Source: Panacagrimonas sp. (GTDB lineage: Bacteria > Pseudomonadota > Gammaproteobacteria > Nevskiales > Nevskiaceae). From it: a stretch of 64,000 nt of DNA. How positions within the stretch are numbered: position 1 is the stretch's first letter; every line of letters starts with the position of its first letter. Shown in pieces: positions 28,082 through 36,817 of the stretch. The position numbers were made by a program, and so were the translations under genes. The notes under the pieces were generated by a model, which ran no database searches, was not told the DNA's origin, and saw only the letters and a program-made list of their open reading frames with translations. Where the stretch lies: the NCBI RefSeq assembly GCF_020697055.1, contig NZ_JAJFBP010000009.1, positions 1-64,000 of the forward strand, written 5' to 3'.

Positions 28082-28842
28082 GCGACTCCCCCAAGCCGGA
28101 TTCCGGCACCACGCACTTCGGTTTCGAGCAGGTGCCGGTCGGCGAAAAGCGCGCGCGCGTCGCCGGCGTTTTCGACTCGGTGGCGTCCAAGTACGACCTG
28201 ATGAACGACCTGATGTCGCTGGGCGTGCATCGGCTGTGGAAACGCTTCGTCATCGATCTTGCCGGCGTGCGGTCGGGCGAAAAAGTGCTCGACGTCGCCG
28301 GCGGCACCGGCGACCTGTCGCGCGAGTTCGCAAAAAGCGTCGGTCCGCGCGGCATGGTGGTGCTCTCCGACATCAACGCCGCGATGCTCGGTGAAGGCCG
28401 TCGCCGCCTGGCCGATCGCGGCGTGGTGAACCTGCCGATCGTGCAGGCCAATGCCGAGTGCCTGCCCTTCGCCGAAGGCTCGTTCGACTGCATCACGATC
28501 GGCTTTGGCCTGCGCAACGTCACCGACAAGGACAAGGCGCTGCGCTCGATGTGTCGCGCGCTCAAGCCCGGCGGACGACTGCTCGTGCTCGAGTTCTCCA
28601 AGCCCACGAGCGAAGGACTGTCGAAGATCTACGACCAGTACTCGTTCAAGCTGTTGCCGCTGATGGGCCGGCTGGTCGCCAACGACGAGGCGAGCTATCG
28701 CTACCTGGCCGAGTCGATCCGCATGCACCCGGACCAGGCCACGCTCAAGTCGATGATGGACGCGGCCGGATTCGGCCGCACGCAGGTCTACAACCTCACC
28801 GGCGGCGTGGTGGCCGTGCATCGCGGTTTCCGTCTGGAATGA
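28078..28842 (+). CDS. ubiE: UbiE, ubiquinone/menaquinone C-methyltransferase
   Basis: 254 residues from a GTG that overlaps the preceding stop. SAM-binding motif I is LDVAGGTGD at about 65-73; FGLRNVTD and the [13 protein letters not shown] segment are UbiE hallmarks. It C-methylates the demethoxy-benzoquinol intermediate of ubiquinone. It is first of the ubiE-ubiJ-ubiB run. Confidence 0.97.
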   Translation: MSDSPKPDSGTTHFGFEQVPVGEKRARVAGVFDSVASKYDLMNDLMSLGVHRLWKRFVIDLAGVRSGEKVLDVAGGTGDLSREFAKSVGPRGMVVLSDINAAMLGEGRRRLADRGVVNLPIVQANAECLPFAEGSFDCITIGFGLRNVTDKDKALRSMCRALKPGGRLLVLEFSKPTSEGLSKIYDQYSFKLLPLMGRLVANDEASYRYLAESIRMHPDQATLKSMMDAAGFGRTQVYNLTGGVVAVHRGFRLE

Positions 28843-28933
28843 GCGCGCCGACTCGGTGCCAGCGGGGCGGCCACGACACCGTGTCGCGCAGCGTGGGTGC
28901 GGCAGGGGCCGGTCTCGTGCACGAGGTAAGCTG

Positions 28934-29578
28934 GTGAGCACCCCTCCGGTGCTGTGCGCCGCGGCCGAGATCGCGCTCAACCGCTATCTGCGGCGAGAAC
29001 CCTCGGTGATCGAGGATTGCGCGCGCCTGTCGGGGCGCTGCATCGAGCTCGCGCTGCCGTCGGGATCCCTGGCGTTGACGCTCGAGTTCATCGACTCCGG
29101 CGTACGCGTGATGCCCGAGCCGCCGAATCCTCCGCAAGTGCGCGTGAGCGGCAGCCCGAGCGCGCTGATGCGCTCGCTCAGCCTGGCCGCCGAAGGCGGA
29201 ACGCATTTCCCCGGACTCACCGTCGAAGGCGATGCCGAACTGCTCGCCGAATTCCGCGACATGGTGACGCGGGTGGGCTTCGATCCGGAGGAGTGGCTCG
29301 CGCCGCTGCTCGGCGGCGTCGCGGCGCATCGCCTCGTCGGCGGCCTGCGCAAGGCGTTCGATTGGACGCGCGGCAACACGCGGCGCATGGCCGATCACGG
29401 CGCCGAATATCTGCGCGAAGAGACCTACGACCTGGCGCGCGCACGCGACGTCGGTGAATGGATGGACGAAGTCGACGACACGCGCGATGCGCTCGAGCGT
29501 CTCGAAGCGCGGTTGAAGCGCCTCGAATCCGGCGCCGAACCGCGCGCAACGGCGTCGACCCGGCACCGCGACGCGTGA
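28934..29578 (+). CDS. ubiJ: UbiJ, accessory factor of ubiquinone synthesis
   Basis: 214 residues from the GTG at 28934, which has GAGGTAAG six bases upstream; an upstream ATG frame begins with a non-protein-like arginine-rich stretch. The N-terminal SCP2-like lipid-binding domain (residues 1-110) and a charged C-terminal helix (from about 165) match UbiJ/YigP. UbiJ and UbiK help bind lipid intermediates in the aerobic Ubi complex. Its stop overlaps the ubiB start. Confidence 0.9.
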   Translation: MSTPPVLCAAAEIALNRYLRREPSVIEDCARLSGRCIELALPSGSLALTLEFIDSGVRVMPEPPNPPQVRVSGSPSALMRSLSLAAEGGTHFPGLTVEGDAELLAEFRDMVTRVGFDPEEWLAPLLGGVAAHRLVGGLRKAFDWTRGNTRRMADHGAEYLREETYDLARARDVGEWMDEVDDTRDALERLEARLKRLESGAEPRATASTRHRDA

Positions 29579-31209
29579 TCGGCCGGATCGCGCGGCTGTG
29601 GCAGATCCAGCGCGTGGTTGCGCGCTATGGCCTGCGCGAGTTCATCGATGGCAAGCCGCGTGGCAGCGAGTCGCGCGGCGTGCGCCTGAGACGCGCGCTC
29701 GAAGAACTCGGCCCGGTCTTCATCAAGTTCGGACAGGCGCTGTCGACGCGGCCCGACATCCTGCCGCCCGAGATCGCGTTCGAACTGTCCAAGCTGCAGG
29801 ACCGCGTGCCGCCTTTTCCGGGCGAAGAAGCGCGACGGATCGTCGAAGAGGCGCTGGGCAAGCGCACCGAGGACCTGTTCTTCGAGTTCGATCCCGTTCC
29901 GATGGCCTCGGCTTCCGTCGCGCAGGTGCACGCGGCCCGGCTCAAGCCGGTGCCGGTGGCAGCGGACGCCGCGCCCGATCCGGGATTCGCGGTGGTGGTC
30001 AAGGTGCTGCGACCCGGCGTCGAAGCCTCGATCCGCAAGGACATCGAACTGCTGCACACCGTCGCCTCGCTGGTCGAGCATCTGCACCCGGAAGGACATC
30101 GCCTGCGCCCGCGCGCGATCGTCGCCGAGTACGAGAAGACGATCCTCGACGAGCTCGACCTGATGCGCGAGGGCGCCAACTGCATGCAGCTGCGGCGCAA
30201 CTGGCTGGGCTCGCCGCTGATCTATCACCCGCTGGTGTTCTTCGATTACACGCGACCCAACGTGCTGGTGATGGAACGCCTGTCCGGCATCTCGATCCGC
30301 GAGCTCGAACATCTGCGGGGCTTGGGCGTGAGCTTCCAGGTGCTGGCCGAGCGCGGCGTCGAGATCTTTTTCAAGCAGGTCTTTCGCGACAACTTCTTCC
30401 ACGCCGACATGCATCCGGGAAACATCCTCGTGGATGCGAACAGCCCGGCGCTGCCCAGTTATCTGGCGGTGGACTTCGGCATCGTCGGCACGCTGACGCC
30501 GGGCGATCAGCGCTACCTGGCCGAAAACTTTCTCGCCTTCTTCAACCGCGACTACCGGCGCGTGGCCGAGCTGCACGTCGAGAGCGAATGGATTCCCGCC
30601 GGCACCCGCATCGAGGATTTCGAATCCGCGATCCGCACGGTCTGCGAGCCGATCTTCGGCAAGCCCATCAAGGACATCTCGTTCGGTTTCTTCCTGCTGC
30701 GCCTGTTCCAGATCGCGCGCCGCTTCAAGTACACGGTGCAGCCGCAGCTGGTGCTGCTGCAGAAGACGCTGCTGCAGGTCGAAGGTCTCGGGCGACAGCT
30801 CTACCCCGATCTCGACCTGTGGAAGACCGCCAAGCCGATCATGGAAGAGTGGATGCGCAACCGGCTCGGGCCGAGCTCGATGCTGGCGCGCGTGCGTCGC
30901 GAAGGTCCGCACATCGCGGAGATGCTGCCGGAGCTGGCCAACCAGGCGATCCGGTCGCTCGAGCGCGGCGAAGGACTCGGCATCGGACGCAAGTCGCTCG
31001 ACGCGCTGCACTCGGAGCTGCGCCGCAACGCGCGCCGTCAGATGTGGGTGACGCTCGGCAGCGCGGTGCTGTTGGCTGCCGCGATCCTCGCGGTGGTCGG
31101 CTCGCCGGCACTGGGACGCTGGCTCGGCGTCCCGGTGATCGCGTGGGTGATCGGCGGAATCGGCGCCGGGATCGCGTGGCGCGGGCTGCGGGAGCCGCCG
31201 CCCCGCTGA
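29575..31209 (+). CDS. ubiB: UbiB, atypical kinase-like ubiquinone factor
   Basis: 544 residues from GTG 29575 (GTGA overlap with ubiJ), close to E. coli UbiB (546). The KxGQ motif appears as KFGQALSTRPDILP near residue 45 and the catalytic-loop equivalent as HADMHPGNILVD near 280. Two C-terminal hydrophobic helices (about 490-535) anchor it in the membrane. It is thought to use ATP hydrolysis to mobilise quinone precursors. Confidence 0.96.
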   Translation: MIGRIARLWQIQRVVARYGLREFIDGKPRGSESRGVRLRRALEELGPVFIKFGQALSTRPDILPPEIAFELSKLQDRVPPFPGEEARRIVEEALGKRTEDLFFEFDPVPMASASVAQVHAARLKPVPVAADAAPDPGFAVVVKVLRPGVEASIRKDIELLHTVASLVEHLHPEGHRLRPRAIVAEYEKTILDELDLMREGANCMQLRRNWLGSPLIYHPLVFFDYTRPNVLVMERLSGISIRELEHLRGLGVSFQVLAERGVEIFFKQVFRDNFFHADMHPGNILVDANSPALPSYLAVDFGIVGTLTPGDQRYLAENFLAFFNRDYRRVAELHVESEWIPAGTRIEDFESAIRTVCEPIFGKPIKDISFGFFLLRLFQIARRFKYTVQPQLVLLQKTLLQVEGLGRQLYPDLDLWKTAKPIMEEWMRNRLGPSSMLARVRREGPHIAEMLPELANQAIRSLERGEGLGIGRKSLDALHSELRRNARRQMWVTLGSAVLLAAAILAVVGSPALGRWLGVPVIAWVIGGIGAGIAWRGLREPPPR

Positions 31210-31216
31210 CCCGGAC

Positions 31217-32563
31217 TCAGGTGCCGCCGCCGATGCGCGAGGTGGCGATCGTCAGGCCCTTGAGCAGGTTGAGCGCCTCGTACAGCGTGTAGTCGCTCTC
31301 GGCCAGCTTCTGCTCTTCTTCCTCGAGCTTCTTGCGCGCCTCTTCGGCGTCCTTGTCGGCCTGCAGCTTTTCCTTCTCGTTGGCCAGGCTGCCGCGCAGG
31401 TCGGATTCCTTGATCGGGTCGAAGGCGTCGGCGCCCTCGGGCTTGGCCACCTTGAGCGGCCGCACCGCGATGTCCGGCGTGATGCCATCGCCCTGGATCG
31501 AGCGGCCCGACGGCGTGTAGTAGCGCGCGGTGGTGAGCTTGATCGCCGCCTCGCTCTGCAGCGGCATGATCGTCTGCACCGATCCCTTGCCGAAGGTCTT
31601 GTCGCCGATCAGCACCGCCCGCTTCGAATCCTGCAGCGCGCCGGCGACGATCTCCGACGCCGAGGCCGAACCGGAATTGACCATCACCACGATCGGACGA
31701 CCGCCGAGTTCGTCGCCCGGCGTGGCACCGAATTCGCGATTGCCGTCGGCATCGCGGCCCTTGATGCTGACGATCGTCCCGCGATCGATGAACGCATCGC
31801 TGACCTTGACCGCCGCGTCGAGCACGCCGCCCGGGTTGTTGCGCAGGTCCAGGACGATGCCCTTGAGCTGGCCGCCCGCTTCCTTCTTGAGCTTCTTGAG
31901 TTCCTTGTCGAGCGAACCGCCGGTCTCGGTCGTGAAGCTCGAGATGCGCACGTAGCCCATTCCCGGCTCGAGCATGCGGCCGCGCACCGAGGCGACATTG
32001 ATGATCGCGCGCTCCATCGGGACGGTCAGCGGCGCGGAGGCGCCTTCACGCACCACGGTCAGCACGATCTTGCTGCCCGGCTCGCCGCGCATCTTCTGCA
32101 CGGCCTCGCTCAGTTCGAGGCCCTTGGTCGGGGTGTCGTCGATCTTCACGATCAGGTCGCCCGGCTGCATGCCAGCCTTGGCCGCTGGGGTGTCGTCGAT
32201 CGGCGAGACGACGCGGACGAATCCGTTCTGCATCTGAACTTCGATGCCCAGGCCACCGAACTTGCCCGAGGTGGCAATGTTCATTTCCTTGAACTCGTCC
32301 TGGTCCAGGTAGGACGAGTGCGGGTCCAGGCCGGTGAGCATGCCGCGCACCGCGTTCTCCAGCAGGACCTTGTCTTCCACCGGCTCGACGTAGTCCGCCT
32401 TGACCCGGTTCAGAATCTCCACGAACGTCTGCAAGTCCTTGAATGGAAGCGGTTCGGAGGCGGCCTTGTCCTTGGTCGCAAAGACCCCGTCGGCGAGCGT
32501 GATGCAGATGCCGATCAGGACGCCGGCGCTCAGGGCCAGCGGGGTACGAAAACGAGTGGACAT
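31217..32563 (-). CDS. C-terminal processing peptidase (S41, CtpA/Prc type)
   Basis: 448 residues. An N-terminal signal anchor (about 8-28), a PDZ domain (about 100-185), and the S41 protease core with catalytic Ser301 (GSASASEI) and Lys326 (DKTFGKGS). The last 60 residues are a charged helix rich in E, K and A, likely a coiled coil. Such periplasmic proteases trim cell-wall hydrolases and lipoproteins. It converges on ubiB with seven bases between stops. Confidence 0.93.
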   Translation of the reverse strand: MSTRFRTPLALSAGVLIGICITLADGVFATKDKAASEPLPFKDLQTFVEILNRVKADYVEPVEDKVLLENAVRGMLTGLDPHSSYLDQDEFKEMNIATSGKFGGLGIEVQMQNGFVRVVSPIDDTPAAKAGMQPGDLIVKIDDTPTKGLELSEAVQKMRGEPGSKIVLTVVREGASAPLTVPMERAIINVASVRGRMLEPGMGYVRISSFTTETGGSLDKELKKLKKEAGGQLKGIVLDLRNNPGGVLDAAVKVSDAFIDRGTIVSIKGRDADGNREFGATPGDELGGRPIVVMVNSGSASASEIVAGALQDSKRAVLIGDKTFGKGSVQTIMPLQSEAAIKLTTARYYTPSGRSIQGDGITPDIAVRPLKVAKPEGADAFDPIKESDLRGSLANEKEKLQADKDAEEARKKLEEEEQKLAESDYTLYEALNLLKGLTIATSRIGGGT

Positions 32564-32773
32564 GGTGCTACGAACTCCGATGTGTCACGGGCTTAGAACG
32601 GCGATCGACGATAGCACAGACCCCCCGGGCGGCCGCCGGTTCGAAGGACCCGGCGGAACGCCCGGCTCACCGTGAAGACAGGCCCCTGCGGCTAGGCCGC
32701 TAGGGACTATTCCCATACCCGCCCGTACCGTTGCGCACGTCCGGCCCCAGGCCGCTACCTCCGAGTCACCCGA

Positions 32774-33430
32774 ATGCCCTCTGCAGACGTTCTTCCCGTC
32801 GCCCCCGCGGCTGCTCCGCGTCAGACCCTGACCGCCGATCACTGGGCCGAGGCGGCGCTCGATGTGATCGCCAACGGCGGCATCGAAGCCGTCGCGGTCG
32901 AACCGCTGGCCCGCGTGCTGACGGTGACCAAGGGCAGCTTCTACTGGCACTACGCCAACCGTGACGCGCTGGTCGCGCGGGCGCTCGAAGTCTGGGAACG
33001 CCAGGAGACGGTCGACATGATCGCGCGCGCCGAGCAGGAGCCATCGCCGCGCGAGCGCATCCACACCTTCTTCCGATCGGCTGCCAATACCGACGCGCGC
33101 AGCGAACGCATCCTGCTCGCACTGTCGGGCTCCAAGCACCAGGCCGCCCGCGCCTGCGTGCAGCGCGTGACCGAAGCCTGGCGCGCCTACATCGAGACCT
33201 GCTATCGCGGTCTGGGACTGGAGCCGGCGCAGGCGCGCAACTGGGCGACGTTCGCATACTCGACCTTCATGGGCACGGTGCGCATGCGTCGCGACAACCC
33301 GGATGCGCTGCCCACCGGCCCGCAGTTCAACGATTACCTGCGCTTCCTGATCCGCACGCTGATTCCGGCTGGTGCACAGGCCGAAGCCTCGACGCCTCCG
33401 GTGGTGGTGCCGCTGCGCAAGACCGCCTGA
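32774..33430 (+). CDS. TetR family transcriptional regulator
   Basis: 218 residues. After a 16-residue alanine/proline leader comes the TetR helix-turn-helix (about 18-65) with LTVTKGSFYWHYANRDALV as the recognition helix region. The rest is a helical ligand domain without a recognisable subtype. It converges on the aldehyde dehydrogenase gene, with a shared terminator between them, so co-regulation is possible but unsupported. About 210 bases upstream contain no visible gene. Confidence 0.88.
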   Translation: MPSADVLPVAPAAAPRQTLTADHWAEAALDVIANGGIEAVAVEPLARVLTVTKGSFYWHYANRDALVARALEVWERQETVDMIARAEQEPSPRERIHTFFRSAANTDARSERILLALSGSKHQAARACVQRVTEAWRAYIETCYRGLGLEPAQARNWATFAYSTFMGTVRMRRDNPDALPTGPQFNDYLRFLIRTLIPAGAQAEASTPPVVVPLRKTA

Positions 33431-33450
33431 TCGGCGAGCGCTGAAACGTA

Positions 33451-33481
33451 GAAGGGCGCGGCCATCGCGGCCGCGCCCTTC
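33451..33481. terminator. Bidirectional intrinsic terminator
   Basis: A perfect 13-base-pair stem (GAAGGGCGCGGCC/GGCCGCGCCCTTC) with a five-base loop lies between the convergent tetR and aldehyde dehydrogenase genes; a short T tract follows on the plus strand. Confidence 0.85.
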
Positions 33482-33499
33482 TTTGTACCTGCGTCGCGA

Positions 33500-34951
33500 T
33501 CAGACCAGCTTCATCAGCAGGTCGATGATCTTCTGGGTCCACGCCTTGTGCGGCAGGAAGAACATGCGCGCCAGCATGATGCGCGTGCGCACCACGGCAC
33601 GTTCGTGCGAGAACGCGCGGAAGCCGTACTCGCCGTGCGCGTTGCCGATGCCCGAGTTGTTGACGCCGCCGAACGGCAGGTTGCCGTGCAGGAACTGCAC
33701 GACCGCATGGTTGATGCACGCGCCGCCCGAGCTGGTGCGCTTCATCACCGCCTCGATATTCGCCTCGTTCCTGCTCCAGACGTAGAGCGCGAGCGGCTTC
33801 TGCATCGCGTTGATCTCGCCGATCACCTGGTCGAGATTAGTGAACGGGATGATCGGCAGCAGCGGCCCGAAGATCTCCTCGTCCATGATCTTGGCGTCGC
33901 GCGGAATGTTGGTGAGCAGCGTCGGCGCGATGAAGCAGTCCTTGGTGTCGACCGAATCGCCGGTGAGCACCACCGCACCGCGGGCCTTCGCATCCTCGAG
34001 CAGCGCGTTCACGCGCTGCGTGTGGCGCTCATTGACCACGCGCGCCAGCGCGGGTGAACGCTGCGCCGCCGCCCCTTCGCCGTAGGCGTTGGCGATGTAC
34101 TCCTTCACCAGGCGGACGAACTCGTCCTTCACGGCGGCATGCACGTAGACGTGGTCCGGCGCGATGCAGGTCTGTCCGTTGTTGGTGTACTTGGCCCAGG
34201 CCACGGTCTTGGCCGCGAGCGGCAGGTCGGCGCTCTCGTCGATGATCGTCGGCGATTTGCCGCCGAGTTCGAGCGTGACGCTGGTCAGGTGCTTGGACGC
34301 CGCCGCCATCACCACCTTGCCGATCGCCGGCGAGCCCGTGAAGAAGATGTGATCCCACGGCAGCGACAACAGCGTGGTGGACACCGCGGCGTCGCCTTCG
34401 AAGATCGCGACCTCGTCTTCAGAGAAGATCTCGCGCGTGATCTTCACCATCACCGCCGACAGGTTCGGCGTCATCTCGGATGGCTTCAGGATCGCCGTGT
34501 TGCCGGCCGCGATGCACGACACCAGCGGACCGAACGTCAGGTTCACCGGGTAGTTCCACGGCGAGATGATCAGGCAGCGGCCCTTAGGCTCGTACTGCAC
34601 GTAGCCCTTGGTGCCGAACATCATCTGCGTCGGCATCACGCCCTTGGGCTTCATCCACTTCTTGAGATGGCGGCGCGCATCGTTGGCCTCCATCACGATC
34701 GGCAGGATCTCGGTGAGATCGACCTCGGCTGCCGGCTTGCGGAAATCCTTCAGCGCCGCGGCGCGGATCGCGTCGCGATGCGCGAGCAGCGCATCACGCA
34801 GGCGCGTGATCTTGGCGAGGCGTTCGGCGCAGGTGGAGGTGCGCAGACGCAGCGCGGTGTCGCGCTGGCGATCGAACACGCGCCGGATATCGCTTTCGGT
34901 GGCGTTGCCGGAATTGAGCGCGGACGGCAGGTAGGAAACGGCGGTGTTCAT
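33500..34951 (-). CDS. Aldehyde dehydrogenase (ALDH3-like, fatty/coniferyl aldehyde type)
   Basis: 483 residues from the ATG at 34951. Catalytic Cys262 (NNGQTCIAPD) and Glu228 (TLELGGKSP) are intact; FFTGSPAIGK near 203-212 belongs to the NAD-binding region. The length, SPWNYP motif and the hydrophobic C-terminal helix with an amphipathic tail (ARMFFLPHKAWTQKIIDLLMKLV region) fit membrane-associated ALDH3-class enzymes that oxidise long-chain or aromatic aldehydes. It could pair metabolically with the fatty acyl-CoA reductase at 14-16 kb; that is inference. Confidence 0.9.
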   Translation of the reverse strand: MNTAVSYLPSALNSGNATESDIRRVFDRQRDTALRLRTSTCAERLAKITRLRDALLAHRDAIRAAALKDFRKPAAEVDLTEILPIVMEANDARRHLKKWMKPKGVMPTQMMFGTKGYVQYEPKGRCLIISPWNYPVNLTFGPLVSCIAAGNTAILKPSEMTPNLSAVMVKITREIFSEDEVAIFEGDAAVSTTLLSLPWDHIFFTGSPAIGKVVMAAASKHLTSVTLELGGKSPTIIDESADLPLAAKTVAWAKYTNNGQTCIAPDHVYVHAAVKDEFVRLVKEYIANAYGEGAAAQRSPALARVVNERHTQRVNALLEDAKARGAVVLTGDSVDTKDCFIAPTLLTNIPRDAKIMDEEIFGPLLPIIPFTNLDQVIGEINAMQKPLALYVWSRNEANIEAVMKRTSSGGACINHAVVQFLHGNLPFGGVNNSGIGNAHGEYGFRAFSHERAVVRTRIMLARMFFLPHKAWTQKIIDLLMKLV

Positions 34952-35022
34952 GGCGACTCCCGGCAACTGAACGAGCGGTCGAGTATAGGCGGGCCCGTGC
35001 AGCTCGCCGCATGGCCGGAGCG

Positions 35023-35802
35023 TCAGTACGAAAGCGTCTCCAGCAGTGTGGCGTGCAGTCCCGGCACCGCGGCCAGCACGCTGGTCGTCTCCAGGCCGAT
35101 GGGCCCGCCGCGCAGGTCGGTGAACACGCCGCCCGCCTCGCGAACGATCACGGTCAAGGCGGCGATGTCGAGGATGTTCACGTCCGACTCGATCACCGCG
35201 TCGACCTTGCCCGAGGCCAGGAAGTGGTAGTGCAGGAAATCGCCATAACCGCGGATGCGGTGCAGGCGCGGGATCAGACCGCCGAACCGGGTCCAGGCCG
35301 GCGAGGCCGCGAGCCGGGCAAGGTTGCCGGTCGACAGGGTCGCCTTGGCCAGGTTCGAGGTTTCGCTGACCTTCACCGTGTGGCCGTCGACGTGGGCGCC
35401 TTGCCCTTTCTCGGCGTACGCGAGTTCGCCGCGCCCGTCGTTCCAGCACGGCGCGCTCGAGACGCCCAGCACCAGCTCGCCCCTGTGCATCAGCGCGATC
35501 TGCACCGAGAACACCGGGTAGCCCCGCACGAACGCCTTGGTGCCATCGATCGGATCGACCAGCCACAGGTATTCGGCGTCCATCGCCGAGCGCCCGGTCT
35601 CCTCGCCGTAGAAGCCGTAGCCGGGAAAGCGAGCGGTGAGTCGGCTGCGGATCGCGTTCTCGGCGGCGATGTCGACCTCGGTCACCGGGCTCGCGTCGGA
35701 CTTGTAGTCGACCGAAAAATTGCCGCGATACGCCTTGCGGATGATCTGGCCGGCCGCCTCGGCGGCTTCGAGCGCGGCATGCAGGTGCGGGCTGTGGCTC
35801 AT
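35023..35802 (-). CDS. Inositol monophosphatase-superfamily phosphatase (HisN-like)
   Basis: 259 residues from ATG 35802; a TTG seven codons upstream is possible. The metal-binding motifs of the IMPase fold are present: GEETG near residue 66, DPIDGTKAF near 83, and the C-terminal NILDIAALTVIVREAGG. The DPIDGTKAFVRG form and the C-terminal motif are closest to histidinol-phosphate phosphatases of the HisN type, but inositol phosphate or nucleotide phosphatase (CysQ) activity cannot be excluded. It lies 71 bases upstream of the aldehyde dehydrogenase gene on the same strand. Confidence 0.85.
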   Translation of the reverse strand: MSHSPHLHAALEAAEAAGQIIRKAYRGNFSVDYKSDASPVTEVDIAAENAIRSRLTARFPGYGFYGEETGRSAMDAEYLWLVDPIDGTKAFVRGYPVFSVQIALMHRGELVLGVSSAPCWNDGRGELAYAEKGQGAHVDGHTVKVSETSNLAKATLSTGNLARLAASPAWTRFGGLIPRLHRIRGYGDFLHYHFLASGKVDAVIESDVNILDIAALTVIVREAGGVFTDLRGGPIGLETTSVLAAVPGLHATLLETLSY

Positions 35803-35891
35803 GGGACGACGGACGACGCGCAACGTGAGGGCCGCGCATCGTAGTCGGCCTGGGTCGAGGCGCGGTAGCCGGCGGGCCCTAGAATGCGGCG

Positions 35892-36266
35892 ATGGACAAG
35901 ATCTTCATCCGCGGGCTCAAGGTCGAAACGATCATCGGCATCTACGACTGGGAGCGCACGCTCAAGCGGCCGCTGGTGTTCGACGTCGAACTCGGCTGCG
36001 ACACCCGCGAGGCCGCGTCATCCGACCGCATGCGCGACTCGATCGATTACGCCGCCGTCGGCCAGACCATTCGCGACATCGCCGTGGAGCTCCAGCCCGA
36101 ACTGCTCGAGACGCTGGCCGAGAAGATCGCCCGCACGCTGTTCGAGCGCTTCCCGGTGCTGTCGGTGCGGCTGACGATCGACAAGCCCGGCGCGATCCCG
36201 GACGTGAAGGGGGTCGGGGTCGAGATCGACCGGCGCCGCGAGGACTACGCGGTCTGCGGTCGCTGA
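35892..36266 (+). CDS. folB: Dihydroneopterin aldolase
   Basis: 124 residues, the usual FolB size. The opening DKIFIRGLKVETIIGIYDWER and the DYAAVG segment are typical, and the ETLAEKIA motif (about 76-83) contributes the active site. It cleaves dihydroneopterin to 6-hydroxymethyl-dihydropterin in folate synthesis. It is a lone plus-strand gene converging on gmhB with four bases between stops. Confidence 0.95.
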   Translation: MDKIFIRGLKVETIIGIYDWERTLKRPLVFDVELGCDTREAASSDRMRDSIDYAAVGQTIRDIAVELQPELLETLAEKIARTLFERFPVLSVRLTIDKPGAIPDVKGVGVEIDRRREDYAVCGR

Positions 36267-36270
36267 GGCC

Positions 36271-36807
36271 TCAGGCGCCCTGCAGCAGGTCGGAGACAAA
36301 CGCCGCCAGGTCGTCGTAGATCGGTACGCCGCGGGATTCACGCACCTTTTCGGTGCCAAGCCCCTTCCCGGTGCGCACCAAGATGGGGCGAGCGCCGCTG
36401 GCGCGACCCGCCTGCAGATCGGCGACGGTGTCGCCCACGAACGGGACCCCCTCCAGGCCCACGCCCAGCCGCCGCGCGATGTCGCGCAGCATCCCCGGGT
36501 TGGGTTTGCGCATGTCGGTGGCCTGATCCGGGTGCTCCGGCGCGAACGCAATGCCGTCGATCTGTCCGCCGAGCGCCTTCACGGCCTGCTGCAGATGCGC
36601 GTGCATGGCCAGCAGCGCGTCGTAGTCGAACAACCCGCGGCCGATGCCGGCCTGGTTGGAGGCGACGAACACGCGGTAGCCGGCCTGGCACAGCCGGGCG
36701 ATGGCTTCGAGCGAGCCCGGAATCGGCACCCATTCGGCAACCGACTTGATGTAGTCGTCGGAGTCCTCGTTGATCACGCCGTCGCGGTCGAGGATCACCA
36801 GTTTCAT
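36271..36807 (-). CDS. gmhB: D,D-heptose bisphosphate phosphatase, zinc ligands missing
   Basis: 178 residues, HAD superfamily. The nucleophile motif is LDRDGVIN (D7, D9), followed by the GmhB-specific YIKSVAEWVPIPGS and SNQAGIGRG; the late HAD motif is VGDTVADL. Normal GmhB carries a Cys-x-His...Cys-x-Cys zinc site before RKPxPGM; here the equivalent reads FAPEHPDQATDMRKPNPGM, with no cysteine and a shortened loop. It removes the C7 phosphate of heptose 1,7-bisphosphate for LPS core or for GDP-heptose. It lies just downstream of glyS. Confidence 0.9.
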   Translation of the reverse strand: MKLVILDRDGVINEDSDDYIKSVAEWVPIPGSLEAIARLCQAGYRVFVASNQAGIGRGLFDYDALLAMHAHLQQAVKALGGQIDGIAFAPEHPDQATDMRKPNPGMLRDIARRLGVGLEGVPFVGDTVADLQAGRASGARPILVRTGKGLGTEKVRESRGVPIYDDLAAFVSDLLQGA

Positions 36808-36817
36808 CGCGACGATC

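Noticed and set aside
33500-35839. One 779-codon minus-strand frame covering both the aldehyde dehydrogenase and phosphatase regions, as if a fusion
   Set aside because: The part beyond 34951 is out of frame with the phosphatase gene, which has its own intact frame with IMPase motifs; the dehydrogenase starts normally at 34951.
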